From: Flavobacterium circumlabens
Lineage (GTDB): Bacteria > Bacteroidota > Bacteroidia > Flavobacteriales > Flavobacteriaceae
Direction of reading: 5' to 3'
DNA length: 64,000 nt
Assembly (NCBI RefSeq): GCF_004345565.1
Contig: NZ_SLWA01000002.1
Span: 372,001 to 436,000 of the forward strand
In this document: positions 28,084 through 37,514 of the stretch, piece after piece
Layout of the letters: each line of letters opens with the position of its first letter
Numbering within the stretch: the first letter of the stretch is position 1
Position numbers and translations under genes: made by a program
The notes under the pieces: model-generated
The model's input: only the letters and a program-made list of their open reading frames with translations
Told to the model about the DNA's origin: nothing
Database searches by the model: none

Positions 28084-28596
28084 ATGTTTTTAAATTATAT
28101 AAAGGAATTTTTTGTAAAAAAATCATTAAAAAATAACTTGTATAATGTCAAAAACGAAGTGTTTACAAGTAAGATACAAACAATTGGTTTACTGGTTGAT
28201 GAAAGTAAATTTCAACATTCAAAAGAGTTAATTAAAGAATTAATATTGAATGGAATCAATGCGGAGGATATCAAAATTGTGGTGTACAGAGATAAATTCA
28301 AAGAAAAAGCAGCGTATTCAAGACCAACTTTCGGTAAAAAAGACATCAGTTGGAATGGAAATGTAACGGTAGATTTTCTAAATGAATTTATAAAGACAGA
28401 ATTTGACCTTTTGATTAGTTATTATGATATCGAAAAAGCAATTTTGATGCTGATAACAAGTAAGTCAGAAGCGAAGTTTAAAGTTGGTTTTGCATCCGTC
28501 GATAAAAAATTGAACAGATGGATGATAGAGACTGCTATAGAGAATTACAAACTCTTCGTTTTCGAATTGTTTAAGTATTTAAAAAGTTTAAAATAA
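28084..28596 (+). CDS. Conserved hypothetical protein (DUF6913-like)
   Basis: 170 aa, basic, soluble, no signal peptide. Starts MFLNYIKEFFVKKSLKNNLYN and contains a Rossmann-like beginning IQTIGLLVDESKFQHSKELIKEL and later FDLLISYYDIEKAILMLITSKSEAKFKVGF. I recall this as the DUF6913 family that commonly precedes dapA in Flavobacteriia. It is 15 nt upstream of dapA, so co-transcription is likely. A TAATTTTG -7 box at 28058-28065 sits in the divergent gap; no good TTG partner. Function unknown. Confidence 0.85.
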   Translation: MFLNYIKEFFVKKSLKNNLYNVKNEVFTSKIQTIGLLVDESKFQHSKELIKELILNGINAEDIKIVVYRDKFKEKAAYSRPTFGKKDISWNGNVTVDFLNEFIKTEFDLLISYYDIEKAILMLITSKSEAKFKVGFASVDKKLNRWMIETAIENYKLFVFELFKYLKSLK

Positions 28597-28611
28597 AATA
28601 TAAATTAGAAT

Positions 28612-29505
28612 ATGCAATCATTAATAGGTACTGGCGTTGCTCTTGTAACTCCATTTAAAAAAGATTTCTCAATTGATTTTGAAGCATTACAGCGAATAGT
28701 TAATTTTTCGATTGATGGAGGAGTTGAATATCTTGTGGTTATGGGTACAACAGCAGAAAATGCTACCTTAACCCAGGCCGAAAAAGAATTGGTTATTAAT
28801 GCAGTAATTGATTTTAATAAAGGAAGATTACCTCTTGTACTTGGTGTTGGCGGTAATAATACCATTCAGGTTGTAGAAGAATTAAAAACCAGGGATTTTT
28901 CGGCATTTGATGCAATCCTTTCCGTTTCCCCTTACTATAACAAACCAACCCAGGAAGGGATTTATCAGCATTTTAAGGCAGTTGCCGAAGCATCTCCGCT
29001 GCCGGTTATTTTATATAACGTGCCGGGAAGAACATCCAGCAATATGTTGCCTTCAACAGTAGTTCGTCTGGCAAATGATTTTAAAAATGTCGTGGCAATA
29101 AAAGAAGCTGCAGGAGATATCGTGCAGGCTTTTCAACTGATTAAAAACACACCAAAAGATTTCCTTGTAATTTCAGGTGATGATATGATTGCCTTACCAA
29201 TAGTTTTGGCTGGCGGAGCAGGGGTAATTTCTGTAATTGGACAGGGTTTTCCTAAAGAATTTTCAGAAATGATTCGTTTGGGACTGAATAGAAAGGTAAA
29301 TGAAGCTTTTAAAACGCAATACTTTTTATCCGATTGTATTGATATGATTTTTGAGCAGGGAAACCCTGCCGGAATCAAACAAGTATTCAAAGCCCTTGGT
29401 ATTGCTGAAAACACGGTACGTTTGCCATTAGTATCAGTAGATGATTCACTGGCAGGAAGATTGAATGAATTTGTTAAAAAAAGCATTAAAGTAGAACAGG
29501 ATTAA
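28612..29505 (+). CDS. dapA: 4-hydroxy-tetrahydrodipicolinate synthase
   Basis: 297 aa, standard length. Condenses pyruvate with aspartate semialdehyde, the first committed step of lysine and meso-diaminopimelate synthesis. Catalytic residues are all present: G45-T46-T47 motif in VMGTTAE, Tyr135 in ILYNVPGRT and the Schiff-base Lys164 in VAIKEAAGD. Start [15 protein letters not shown] is typical. It follows the DUF6913-like gene by 15 nt. Confidence 0.98.
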   Translation: MQSLIGTGVALVTPFKKDFSIDFEALQRIVNFSIDGGVEYLVVMGTTAENATLTQAEKELVINAVIDFNKGRLPLVLGVGGNNTIQVVEELKTRDFSAFDAILSVSPYYNKPTQEGIYQHFKAVAEASPLPVILYNVPGRTSSNMLPSTVVRLANDFKNVVAIKEAAGDIVQAFQLIKNTPKDFLVISGDDMIALPIVLAGGAGVISVIGQGFPKEFSEMIRLGLNRKVNEAFKTQYFLSDCIDMIFEQGNPAGIKQVFKALGIAENTVRLPLVSVDDSLAGRLNEFVKKSIKVEQD

Positions 29506-29533
29506 CGGTATTTTATTATACCAAAAAAATATT

Positions 29534-29563
29534 TTGTAGTAGCTAAATTAATAACTAAATTTG
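29534..29563 (+). promoter_or_regulatory. Promoter of the bamD operon
   Basis: TTG at 29534-29536, a 19-nt spacer, TAAATTTG at 29556-29563. The start would be near 29570, so a small hairpin CACCG/CGGTG (29565-29580) lies at or just inside the 5' end of the mRNA; the ATG is at 29631. Confidence 0.7.
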
Positions 29564-29630
29564 CCACCGGAACTTCGGTGTGATTTTGCTTTGGCACAAT
29601 TGTCTAAGTAATCATAATAAAAGTAATAAA

Positions 29631-30425
29631 ATGAAAAAATTAGTATCTCTGTTAATTGTTGTTGTCCTTTTTTGTTCTTGTAGTGATTACCAAAAAGCGT
29701 TGAAAAATGAAGACGTTGCGGCAAAATTTGAAATAGCAACAAAGATGTATGAGGCAGGAAAATATTCAAAAGCCATCCGTCTTTTTGAGCAATTAGCACC
29801 TACCTACAGAGGTAAACCTCAGGCTGAAAAATTATTTTATATGTTTTCTCAGTCCTATTATAAAACAAAACAATATTACCTGGCAGGTTACCAGTTTGAA
29901 AGTTTCGTATCAGGTTATCCGCGAAGTGAAAAAGTTCAGGAAGCTGCTTTTCTCGGAGCCTTTAGTTATTCAAAATTATCTCCTGTTTACAGTTTAGACC
30001 AGACAGATACGGTAAAAGCACTGGAAAAATTACAGGCTTTTATTGATAATTATCCAAATTCAGAATACATTGCCCAGGCAAATGAAGCAGTGAAAATTCT
30101 GAATGGTAAGCTGGAGAAAAAAGCATACGAAAATGCCAAAGGGTATAACACGATTTCAGATTATAAATCCGCATTAATTGCTTTTGATAATTTTATTGCT
30201 GATTTCCCGGGAACACCTTTTAAAGAAGATGCATTGTTCTATAAATATGATTCTGCATACAAACTGGCCATAAACAGCGTTCCTTCCAAAATGCAGGATC
30301 GTTTAAATGTTGCCAAAGTAGCTTACAATAACTTGCTTAAGTTTAAAAGCGACACAAAATACAAAGTGCAGGCTGACGAAATGAACGTCAGAGTTGAAAC
30401 TGATTTACAAAAATATAATAAATAA
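29631..30425 (+). CDS. bamD: Outer-membrane assembly factor BamD
   Basis: 264 aa from the ATG at 29631. An upstream in-frame GTG (29580) would add 17 residues ahead of an otherwise perfect lipoprotein signal, so it is rejected. Signal MKKLVSLLIVVVLFCSC, with Cys17 the likely lipidated residue. The mature part is made of TPR repeats (KMYEAGKYSKAIRLFEQLAPTYRGKPQAEKLFYMFSQSYYKTKQYYLAGYQFESF...). BamD is the essential lipoprotein partner of BamA in beta-barrel insertion. The omega subunit gene follows by 9 nt. Confidence 0.93.
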   Translation: MKKLVSLLIVVVLFCSCSDYQKALKNEDVAAKFEIATKMYEAGKYSKAIRLFEQLAPTYRGKPQAEKLFYMFSQSYYKTKQYYLAGYQFESFVSGYPRSEKVQEAAFLGAFSYSKLSPVYSLDQTDTVKALEKLQAFIDNYPNSEYIAQANEAVKILNGKLEKKAYENAKGYNTISDYKSALIAFDNFIADFPGTPFKEDALFYKYDSAYKLAINSVPSKMQDRLNVAKVAYNNLLKFKSDTKYKVQADEMNVRVETDLQKYNK

Positions 30426-30434
30426 AAAAAAGTC

Positions 30435-30752
30435 ATGGATTTAAAAAAGACGAATGCTCCTGTAAACACAATAACTTACAATAAAACAGTTATTGAAGAG
30501 CCAACAGGAAATGTGTATGAGGCAATTACCATTATGGCTAAAAGAGCAAATCAGATTAATTCTGAAATCAAAAAAGAATTAACAGAGAAGTTAGAAGAGT
30601 TTGCTACTTATAATGACAGTCTTGAAGAAGTTTTTGAAAATAAAGAGCAAATTGAAGTTTCTAAATTTTACGAAAAATTACCAAAACCACACGCTTTAGC
30701 TGTTCAGGAATGGTTAGATGGTAAAACATACCACAGAAGTTCAAACAAATAA
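30435..30752 (+). CDS. rpoZ: RNA polymerase omega subunit, Bacteroidetes type
   Basis: 105 aa. The sequence NVYEAITIMAKRANQINSEIKKELTEKLEEF matches the omega fold (canonical AxxRARQL...), which binds the C-terminal part of beta prime and helps polymerase assembly. It has the longer C-terminal tail usual in this phylum (KPHALAVQEWLDGKTYHRSS). The bamD-rpoZ-coaBC order with 9-nt gaps mirrors other Flavobacteriia as I recall them, and echoes the rpoZ-coaBC pairing of Firmicutes. Confidence 0.88.
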   Translation: MDLKKTNAPVNTITYNKTVIEEPTGNVYEAITIMAKRANQINSEIKKELTEKLEEFATYNDSLEEVFENKEQIEVSKFYEKLPKPHALAVQEWLDGKTYHRSSNK

Positions 30753-30761
30753 TAGAGTATA

Positions 30762-31970
30762 ATGTCAGTTTTAAACGGGAAGAAAATTTTACTGGGAGTT
30801 TCTGGTGGAATTGCAGCCTATAAAACAGCCTCATTAGTACGACTTTTTATAAAAGCAGGTGCACATGTCCAAGTGATAATGACACCTGCTTCTAAGGATT
30901 TTGTAACCCCGCTTACGTTATCTACCTTATCTAAAAATCCGGTACATTCCAGTTTCTTTAATCAGGATGATGAAGATGCTGTTTGGAACAATCACGTTGA
31001 ATTGGCACTTTGGGCTGATCTGATGCTTATTGCTCCGGCAACTGCCAATACATTATCTAAAATGACAACCGGCAATTGCGATAATCTTCTAATTGCAACT
31101 TATTTATCGGCTAAATGTCCTGTTTACTTTGCTCCGGCAATGGATCTGGATATGTACAAACACCCTTCTACAATTTCAAGTTTTACGGCCTTAAAGCAAT
31201 TTGGGAATGTCATGATTCCCGCAGAAAGCGGTGAATTGGCAAGTGGTCTCTCAGGCGAAGGAAGAATGGCAGAACCCGAAAACATAATTGCGTTTCTGGA
31301 AGCTGATTTAGAAAGTAAATTACCCTTAAAAGGAAAAAAAATACTAATTACTGCCGGACCAACATACGAAGCAATAGATCCTGTACGTTTTATAGGAAAT
31401 CATTCCTCGGGAAAAATGGGTTTTGATATCGCAAATGCAGCAGCAGATTTAGGGGCAAGTGTTATTTTAGTCTCCGGACCAACACATTTCAAGGTGAAAA
31501 ATACAGCAATCCAGGTCATAAATGTTGTATCTGCACAGGAAATGTACGATGCCTGCCATCTCTATTACAATGAGGTTGATGTTGCCGTTGCAGCCGCAGC
31601 AGTAGCTGATTATAAGCCTAAAACGGTAGCTTTACAGAAAATCAAAAAAGCTTCGGATGAGTTTTCGATTGAACTCGAAAAAACAAAAGACATTTTATTG
31701 TCGCTGGGAAATAGCAAAAAAAATCAATTTTTGATTGGATTTGCTTTAGAAACTGAAAATGAAATTGAGAATGCGAAGTTGAAAATTCAGAAAAAAAACT
31801 TAGATTTGATTGTTTTAAATTCCTTGCAGGATGAAGGAGCCGGTTTTAAAAAAGAAACCAATAAAGTGACTTTTATCGATAAGGACTTTAAAATTGAACC
31901 AATGGAATTGAAATCAAAAGAATCAGTTGCTGCCGATATTTTGAATAAAGTGATTTCACATTTTTCATAA
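30762..31970 (+). CDS. coaBC: Bifunctional phosphopantothenoylcysteine decarboxylase / phosphopantothenate-cysteine ligase
   Basis: 402 aa. N-terminal CoaC flavoprotein (1-185): LLGVSGGIAAYKTASL for FMN, the catalytic His in NHVELALWAD, and the FMN/substrate loop GNCDNLL. The usual PAMN motif reads PAMDLDMYKHP, with Asp for Asn. C-terminal CoaB (190-402): LITAGPTYEAIDPVRFIGNHSSGKMG, typical dinucleotide-binding ligase. Together they turn 4'-phosphopantothenate into 4'-phosphopantetheine for CoA. It is in the bamD-rpoZ operon; coaE of the same pathway lies at 37515. Confidence 0.96.
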   Translation: MSVLNGKKILLGVSGGIAAYKTASLVRLFIKAGAHVQVIMTPASKDFVTPLTLSTLSKNPVHSSFFNQDDEDAVWNNHVELALWADLMLIAPATANTLSKMTTGNCDNLLIATYLSAKCPVYFAPAMDLDMYKHPSTISSFTALKQFGNVMIPAESGELASGLSGEGRMAEPENIIAFLEADLESKLPLKGKKILITAGPTYEAIDPVRFIGNHSSGKMGFDIANAAADLGASVILVSGPTHFKVKNTAIQVINVVSAQEMYDACHLYYNEVDVAVAAAAVADYKPKTVALQKIKKASDEFSIELEKTKDILLSLGNSKKNQFLIGFALETENEIENAKLKIQKKNLDLIVLNSLQDEGAGFKKETNKVTFIDKDFKIEPMELKSKESVAADILNKVISHFS

Positions 31971-32049
31971 AGCAGAATTGATTTCAAGTCAAACACTGAA
32001 TTAAAAAATAGCGGAACCACATTTCGCTAAACGCAAATAGTATCTTCGT

Positions 32050-32937
32050 ATGAATAATAAAATAGTTACTTTATTAGTATTTTTAATCTTTGGCTTTACG
32101 CAGGCACAACAGCTAAATTGTACGGTAACTATAAATACGGACAGACTTCCCAATCCAAATCAGCAGGTTTTTAAAACACTGCAGACTTCCTTATCAGAAT
32201 TTGTAAATAAAACAGACTGGACAGGTTCTGTATTGAAACAAAACGAACGCATTAATTGTTCGATGTATATTACTTTATCATCGAATAGTTCAGATCAGTT
32301 TTCGGGTACCATTCAGATTCAGGCGTCAAGACTGATCTATAATTCGACCTATTCTTCTCCGATTTTTAATTTTAATGATAAAGACTTTAGCTTCAGGTAT
32401 ACAGAATATGAGCCGCTATTGTTTAATCCGACCACTTTTGAATCCAATCTGGTATCTGTAGTTTCCTTTTACAGCTATATGATTTTAGGAATAGATGCCG
32501 ATACGTTTCAAATGGGTGGAGGAAGTTCTTATCTTGAAACCGCCCAAAATATTTCAAATGTAGCGCAACAGGGAGGTTTTAAAGGCTGGAGCCAGGCAGA
32601 CGGAGTTCAGAACCGTTACTTTTTGATAAACGATATGCTCTCGCCAACCTACAGCGACTTAAGACAAACCATGTTTTTATACCATTCCGGTTTAGATAAT
32701 ATGAATCAGGATTTGAAAGCGGCCAAAGAAAAAATAAAATCTTCAATATTACTCATAAGCAAATTAAATTCGGTGAAGCCAAATGCTTTTTTAACACGGA
32801 TATTTTTTGATGCTAAATCAGATGAAATTGTGTCTATTTTTTCAGGAGGACCGAGTATTCCCGTTACCGATTTAACAGATGTTTTAAACAAAGTGTCCCC
32901 ATTGAATTCTACAAAATGGTCGCAAATCAAATTTTAA
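32050..32937 (+). CDS. DUF4835-family secreted protein
   Basis: 295 aa. Signal peptide at 1-19 (LLVFLIFGFTQAQQ). The body begins LNCTVTINTDRLPNPNQQVFKTLQTSLSEFVNKTDWT and continues with a segment rich in aromatic residues (FSFRYTEYEPLLFNPTTFESNLVSVVSFYSYMILGIDADTF). I recognise this as DUF4835, conserved in Bacteroidetes between coaBC and recN; its role is not established as far as I know. It probably acts in the periplasm or at the outer membrane. Confidence 0.88.
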   Translation: MNNKIVTLLVFLIFGFTQAQQLNCTVTINTDRLPNPNQQVFKTLQTSLSEFVNKTDWTGSVLKQNERINCSMYITLSSNSSDQFSGTIQIQASRLIYNSTYSSPIFNFNDKDFSFRYTEYEPLLFNPTTFESNLVSVVSFYSYMILGIDADTFQMGGGSSYLETAQNISNVAQQGGFKGWSQADGVQNRYFLINDMLSPTYSDLRQTMFLYHSGLDNMNQDLKAAKEKIKSSILLISKLNSVKPNAFLTRIFFDAKSDEIVSIFSGGPSIPVTDLTDVLNKVSPLNSTKWSQIKF

Positions 32938-32991
32938 TTAGATTTAAATTTTGCTCCCTTCATTAACTTTTATATTTATATATTTTTTCTT

Positions 32992-34644
32992 ATGATTACT
33001 TCACTGTCAATTAAAAATTACGCTCTGATTGAAAAGCTTGCTATTGATTTTTCAAAAGGTTTTTCTATAATTACAGGTGAAACAGGTGCTGGTAAGTCTA
33101 TAATTTTAGGAGCACTAGGTTTGGTTTTAGGAAAAAGAGCCGACCTGACTTCATTGAAAAATAAAGAAGAAAAATGTGTAATCGAGGCACAATTTGAAAT
33201 TTCGAAGTACAATTTAAAAGAATTTTTCGAAGCAAATGACCTGGATTATGAAGACGAAACAATCATCAGACGCGAAATTTTGCCTTCAGGAAAATCACGT
33301 GCTTTTATTAATGATAGCCCTGTAAACCTTCAGGAACTGCAGGATTTAAGTTTGTTTTTGATTGATATTCATTCGCAGCAACAGACTCAGGAACTTTCTG
33401 ATGAAAACGTTCAGTTTAACATAATTGATGCAATTGCGAACAATTCAGATGTAATCGGATCTTATCAAAAACTTCTGAAAACCTATAAATCAGACAAGTC
33501 AAAACTAAATGCTTTGCTGAAAAAACAAAGCGATTCCGGTAAAGAGCAGGAATACAATACTTTTCTGTTGAATGAACTGGTTGCAGCAAAGCTGAAATCA
33601 GGGGAACAGGAAGAACTGGAAGCTGATTTTGAGAAGCTGAATAATGTCGAAATTATAAAAGAAGCAATTGATAAATCTTTGGTGATTACCAACGAAGAAC
33701 AATTTGGCGTTTTTCATAATCTGAATGAAATTAAAATTTCATTGCAAAAAATAGCCCTTTTTTCACCCGAATATCAGAGTTTATTCGAAAGAATTACAAG
33801 TGTAGCCATCGAAGTAGATGACGTTTCTAAAGAACTGCAAAATGCTTCAGAAAAATTATTAAACGATCCTGAAAAGTTAGAATTAACGAATCAGAAATTG
33901 CAGTTGATTTATAATCTTCAAAAGAAACATCAGGTCACTTCTGTAGCAGATCTGCTTCAGATTCAGGCTGATTTGGAAAGTGCAGTTGTCGAATTAGGAA
34001 ATATCGAAGAAGAAATTACAATTTTAACGCAGGCTATAGAACAAAAAACACAGGAATTGGATGCTTTCTCTGCGACAATTCATCAAAACAGGGAAAAAGC
34101 GATTCCGGTTTTATCCAGTCAGCTCGTTTCGATTCTGGAGACATTAGGAATGCCAAACGTTCGTTTCAATATGGAACTGCTGCCGTCTGAAACTTATTTT
34201 CAAAACGGAAAAGACGAATTACAGTTTTTATTTTCAGCCAATAAAGGAACAGATTTCGGATTGCTTAAGAAAGTGGCTTCGGGAGGAGAGATGTCGCGTA
34301 TTATGTTGGCTGTTAAAGCAATATTAGCCAAATACTCGAAATTACCGACTTTGATTTTTGATGAAATTGATACCGGAGTTTCCGGTGAAATAGCCATTCG
34401 AATGGGAGAGATTATGAAAGAAATGAGCGCCACAATGCAAATATTTGCGATTACGCATTTACCGCAAATTGCCGCAAAAGGAGATTCTCATTTCAAAGTC
34501 TTCAAATCTACGGTTGATGAGGATACACAATCAGAATTGAAGCTGTTAACTCAGGAAGAAAGAATTATAGAAATTGCCCAGATGCTTTCTGGTGCCAACA
34601 TTTCTGATTCGGCATTAAATCATGCAAAAGAATTATTAAATTAA
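32992..34644 (+). CDS. recN: DNA repair protein RecN
   Basis: 550 aa, an SMC-like ATPase for double-strand-break repair. Walker A GETGAGKSIILGALGLVLGKRA at about 30-51, a long central coiled coil broken near the middle, the ABC signature SGGEMSRIMLAVKAIL and Walker B LPTLIFDEIDTGVSGEIA near 450-485, then the His switch ITHLPQIAAKGD. Length and motif order are standard. It is followed after 13 nt by a TPR gene. Confidence 0.97.
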   Translation: MITSLSIKNYALIEKLAIDFSKGFSIITGETGAGKSIILGALGLVLGKRADLTSLKNKEEKCVIEAQFEISKYNLKEFFEANDLDYEDETIIRREILPSGKSRAFINDSPVNLQELQDLSLFLIDIHSQQQTQELSDENVQFNIIDAIANNSDVIGSYQKLLKTYKSDKSKLNALLKKQSDSGKEQEYNTFLLNELVAAKLKSGEQEELEADFEKLNNVEIIKEAIDKSLVITNEEQFGVFHNLNEIKISLQKIALFSPEYQSLFERITSVAIEVDDVSKELQNASEKLLNDPEKLELTNQKLQLIYNLQKKHQVTSVADLLQIQADLESAVVELGNIEEEITILTQAIEQKTQELDAFSATIHQNREKAIPVLSSQLVSILETLGMPNVRFNMELLPSETYFQNGKDELQFLFSANKGTDFGLLKKVASGGEMSRIMLAVKAILAKYSKLPTLIFDEIDTGVSGEIAIRMGEIMKEMSATMQIFAITHLPQIAAKGDSHFKVFKSTVDEDTQSELKLLTQEERIIEIAQMLSGANISDSALNHAKELLN

Positions 34645-34657
34645 GAATACGTTAGAT

Positions 34658-35179
34658 ATGGAAAGCCTGAGTTTTTATGAAAATCAATTTATTAAAGCAG
34701 ATTCCTTAATATCTGACGGAAATATAGCTGAAGGAAAAGAACTGCTGGAGGAAATACTGGCTCAATATCCTGACTTTGGTAAAGCGCATAATCATTTGGG
34801 ATGGATTTATTATAACAAGTTAAGTAACCATGACAGAGGAATTTATCATTATAAACTGGCTATGAAATTTGAACCCAAATACCCGCCGCCTTATATCAAC
34901 TATACGTATTTGCTCATTGATATTGGTCGTTATGCTGAAGCCAAAGACCACATCAATACTACGATGCAAAACCTTGAAAATTTTGATTATTCGACCTACC
35001 ACAGTGAATTGGGAAGAATGGCGGAGTATGAAAATGAGTACACGACAGCTTATAATTATTATAAACTAGCGAAGAAAAATGCCTTAAACCCAAACTTTAT
35101 AGACAATATGAACGCCAACATGAAAAGGGTTAAAGATAAAATGTCTATTTTTGAAAAATTAAAACTGAAATTGAATTAA
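34658..35179 (+). CDS. Small tetratricopeptide-repeat protein
   Basis: 173 aa, cytosolic, no signal. At least three TPR-like units are visible: ADSLISDGNIAEGKELLEEILAQYPDFGKAHNHLGWIYYNK, HYKLAMKFEPKYPPPYINYTYLLIDIGRYAEAKDHI and TYHSELGRMAEYENEYTTAYNYYKLAKKNALNPNF. It probably mediates protein contacts, but no partner is evident. It sits between recN (13 nt) and fabV (20 nt) and is likely co-transcribed with them. Confidence 0.88.
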   Translation: MESLSFYENQFIKADSLISDGNIAEGKELLEEILAQYPDFGKAHNHLGWIYYNKLSNHDRGIYHYKLAMKFEPKYPPPYINYTYLLIDIGRYAEAKDHINTTMQNLENFDYSTYHSELGRMAEYENEYTTAYNYYKLAKKNALNPNFIDNMNANMKRVKDKMSIFEKLKLKLN

Positions 35180-35199
35180 TACAATAAAATAATTGCAAG

Positions 35200-36390
35200 A
35201 TGATTATAGAACCTAGAATGAGAGGATTTATTTGTTTGACATCCCACCCAAAAGGATGCGAGCAAAATGTAAAAAATCAAATAGAATATATAAAATCAAA
35301 AGGTCCGATCGCCGGAGCAAAAAAAGTACTGGTTATTGGTGCTTCAACAGGTTTCGGATTGGCTTCAAGAATTACAAGTGCTTTCGGATCTGATGCTGCG
35401 ACAATAGGTGTTTTTTTTGAAAAACCACCAGTTGAAGGAAAAACTGCTTCACCTGGATGGTACAATTCTGCAGCTTTTGAAACTGAAGCTCATAAAGCAG
35501 GTTTGTATGCAAAAAGTATCAATGGAGATGCCTTTTCAAACGAAATTAAAAGACAAACATTAGATTTAATAAAAGCTGATTTAGGACAGATTGATCTTGT
35601 GATCTACAGCTTAGCATCACCAGTGCGTTTACACCCTGTTACAGGAGTGACACACCGCTCTGTTTTGAAACCAATCGGACAAACATTTACAAACAAAACA
35701 GTTGATTTTCATACCGGAAACGTTACTGAGGTTTCTATAGCTCCGGCTAATGAAGAAGACATCACCAATACTGTTGCAGTAATGGGAGGTGAAGACTGGG
35801 CTATGTGGATGGATGCTTTAAAAGATGAAAATTTGCTGGCAGAAGGAGCTACAACAGTTGCTTATTCTTATATCGGACCATCATTGACAGAAGCAGTTTA
35901 CCGTAAAGGAACAATTGGCCGTGCAAAAGATGATTTGGAAGCTACAGCATTTTCTATTACAGATAGTCTAAAATCAGTAGGCGGAAAAGCGTATGTATCC
36001 GTAAATAAAGCCCTGGTTACTCAGGCAAGTTCTGCAATTCCTGTTATTCCTTTATATATTTCTCTTCTGTACAAAATCATGAAAGAAGAAGGAATTCACG
36101 AAGGCTGTATTGAGCAGATTCAACGTTTGTTTCAGGACAGACTGTACAGTGGGTCTGAAGTTCCTGTAGATGAAAAAGGAAGAATCAGAATTGACGATTG
36201 GGAAATGCGTGAAGATGTTCAGGCGAAAGTAGCACAACTTTGGCTGGAAGCAACAACGGAATCTTTACCTGGAATTGGAGATTTGGCAGGTTACAGAAAT
36301 GATTTCCTGAATTTATTCGGATTTGAATTTGCAGGAGTCGACTACAAAGCCGAAGCAAATGAAGTAGTTGAAATTGAAAGTATAAAATAA
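35200..36390 (+). CDS. fabV: Trans-2-enoyl-CoA/ACP reductase (FabV type)
   Basis: 396 aa. NADH-dependent enoyl reductase for the last step of fatty-acid elongation. Rossmann motif VLVIGASTGFGLASRITSAFGSDA at 43-66, SLASP stretch at 137-141 and the FabV signature active site Y234-x8-K243 (EAVYRKGTIGRAK). Length matches the family (about 400 aa). FabV-type reductases are known to resist triclosan. The start MIIEPRMRGFICLTSHPKGCE is typical. Ends at a terminator. Confidence 0.96.
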   Translation: MIIEPRMRGFICLTSHPKGCEQNVKNQIEYIKSKGPIAGAKKVLVIGASTGFGLASRITSAFGSDAATIGVFFEKPPVEGKTASPGWYNSAAFETEAHKAGLYAKSINGDAFSNEIKRQTLDLIKADLGQIDLVIYSLASPVRLHPVTGVTHRSVLKPIGQTFTNKTVDFHTGNVTEVSIAPANEEDITNTVAVMGGEDWAMWMDALKDENLLAEGATTVAYSYIGPSLTEAVYRKGTIGRAKDDLEATAFSITDSLKSVGGKAYVSVNKALVTQASSAIPVIPLYISLLYKIMKEEGIHEGCIEQIQRLFQDRLYSGSEVPVDEKGRIRIDDWEMREDVQAKVAQLWLEATTESLPGIGDLAGYRNDFLNLFGFEFAGVDYKAEANEVVEIESIK

Positions 36391-36410
36391 AAATACAGAT
36401 TACCATAAAT

Positions 36411-36443
36411 AAAAACCATCAGCCAAAAGTTGATGGTTTTTTT
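36411..36443 (+). terminator. Intrinsic terminator after fabV
   Basis: AAAAACCATCA (36411-36421) pairs with TGATGGTTTTT (36431-36441), with extra T after. Confidence 0.88.
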
Positions 36444-36463
36444 GTGAATATACCATATCTTTG
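36430..36463 (+). promoter_or_regulatory. Candidate promoter for the glycosyltransferase gene
   Basis: TTG at 36430-36432 (inside the fabV terminator), 23-nt spacer, TATCTTTG at 36456-36463. The spacer is at the upper limit, so the -33 is uncertain; the -7 is a full match. Confidence 0.45.
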
Positions 36464-36514
36464 TTAAAATTTTTCAGTTTAAATAATTACTACTTTAATA
36501 CCTCATATTCCATT

Positions 36515-37513
36515 ATGATTTTTTCTTTAATTATACCCGTGTATAATCGACCAGATGAAGTTGATGAACTTTTAGAAAGTCTGACCCAATCTGATTATAA
36601 TGAAGCTTTTGAAATTGTCCTTGTAGAAGATGGTTCCTCCATACCATGTAAAGATGTGGTGATGACATACCAGGGAAAACTTAATATTTCCTATTATTTC
36701 AAAGAAAATTCAGGACCCGGAGACTCAAGAAATTTTGGAATGCAAAAGGCGAGGGGTGATTATTTTATCATTTTTGATTCGGATTGTATCATTCCGTCTA
36801 ACTATCTGACCGAAGTTCGAAAAGAGTTAAATGCCAATTATGTAGATTGTTTTGGAGGCCCTGATAAAGCGCTGAAAAGCTTTTCAGACATTCAAAAGGC
36901 GATCAATTTTGCCATGACTTCATTTCTTACAACCGGCGGTATTCGAGGTGGTTCTGAGAAAATCAATAAATTTCAGCCGCGCAGTTTTAATATGGGGATT
37001 TCAAAGAAAGCCTTTGAAATTTCAAAAGGTTTTGGAAATATTCATCCTGGGGAAGATCCCGATCTTTCAATTCGTTTATGGAATTTAGGTTTTGAAACCA
37101 GATTATTCCCTGAAGCATTCGTTTATCACAAACGTCGAATAGACTGGGGTAAATTTTCTGTGCAGGTTCACAAATTCGGAATTGCAAGGCCAATCCTAAA
37201 TAGTTGGTATCCGGAGCATAATAAAATCACATTTTTCTTTCCTACAGCCTTTATTTTAGGGTTATTAATAGCTTTTTTATTGTTAATTTTTAGTATAGAT
37301 CTTTTTTTACAATTATATTTTGTATATTTCGGTATAATTTTTCTTACATCCAGTGTTCAGAATAAGAGTATTAAGATTGGATTACTTTCATTAGTAGCCG
37401 TCTGGAAACAATTTTATGGTTATGGAACGGGGTTTTTGGAATCTTTTGTGAAAATTATCCTTTTAAAGAAAAAACCACAAGAAGCTTTTCCTCGTATGTT
37501 TTTTAAAGTATAA
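36515..37513 (+). CDS. Family 2 glycosyltransferase
   Basis: 332 aa from ATG 36515; a TTG 54 nt upstream would add 18 unlikely residues and lies on the promoter. GT-A fold: MIFSLIIPVYNRPDEVDELLESL, the DxD-like IIFDSDCIIP near 85-95, and the acceptor-side HPGEDPDLSIRLWNLG near 180-195. Two transmembrane segments near residues 245-285 and a cytosolic tail suggest membrane anchoring. It probably adds a sugar to a surface or lipid-linked glycan; the substrate is not evident. coaE begins 1 nt after its stop. Confidence 0.9.
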   Translation: MIFSLIIPVYNRPDEVDELLESLTQSDYNEAFEIVLVEDGSSIPCKDVVMTYQGKLNISYYFKENSGPGDSRNFGMQKARGDYFIIFDSDCIIPSNYLTEVRKELNANYVDCFGGPDKALKSFSDIQKAINFAMTSFLTTGGIRGGSEKINKFQPRSFNMGISKKAFEISKGFGNIHPGEDPDLSIRLWNLGFETRLFPEAFVYHKRRIDWGKFSVQVHKFGIARPILNSWYPEHNKITFFFPTAFILGLLIAFLLLIFSIDLFLQLYFVYFGIIFLTSSVQNKSIKIGLLSLVAVWKQFYGYGTGFLESFVKIILLKKKPQEAFPRMFFKV

Positions 37514-37514
37514 T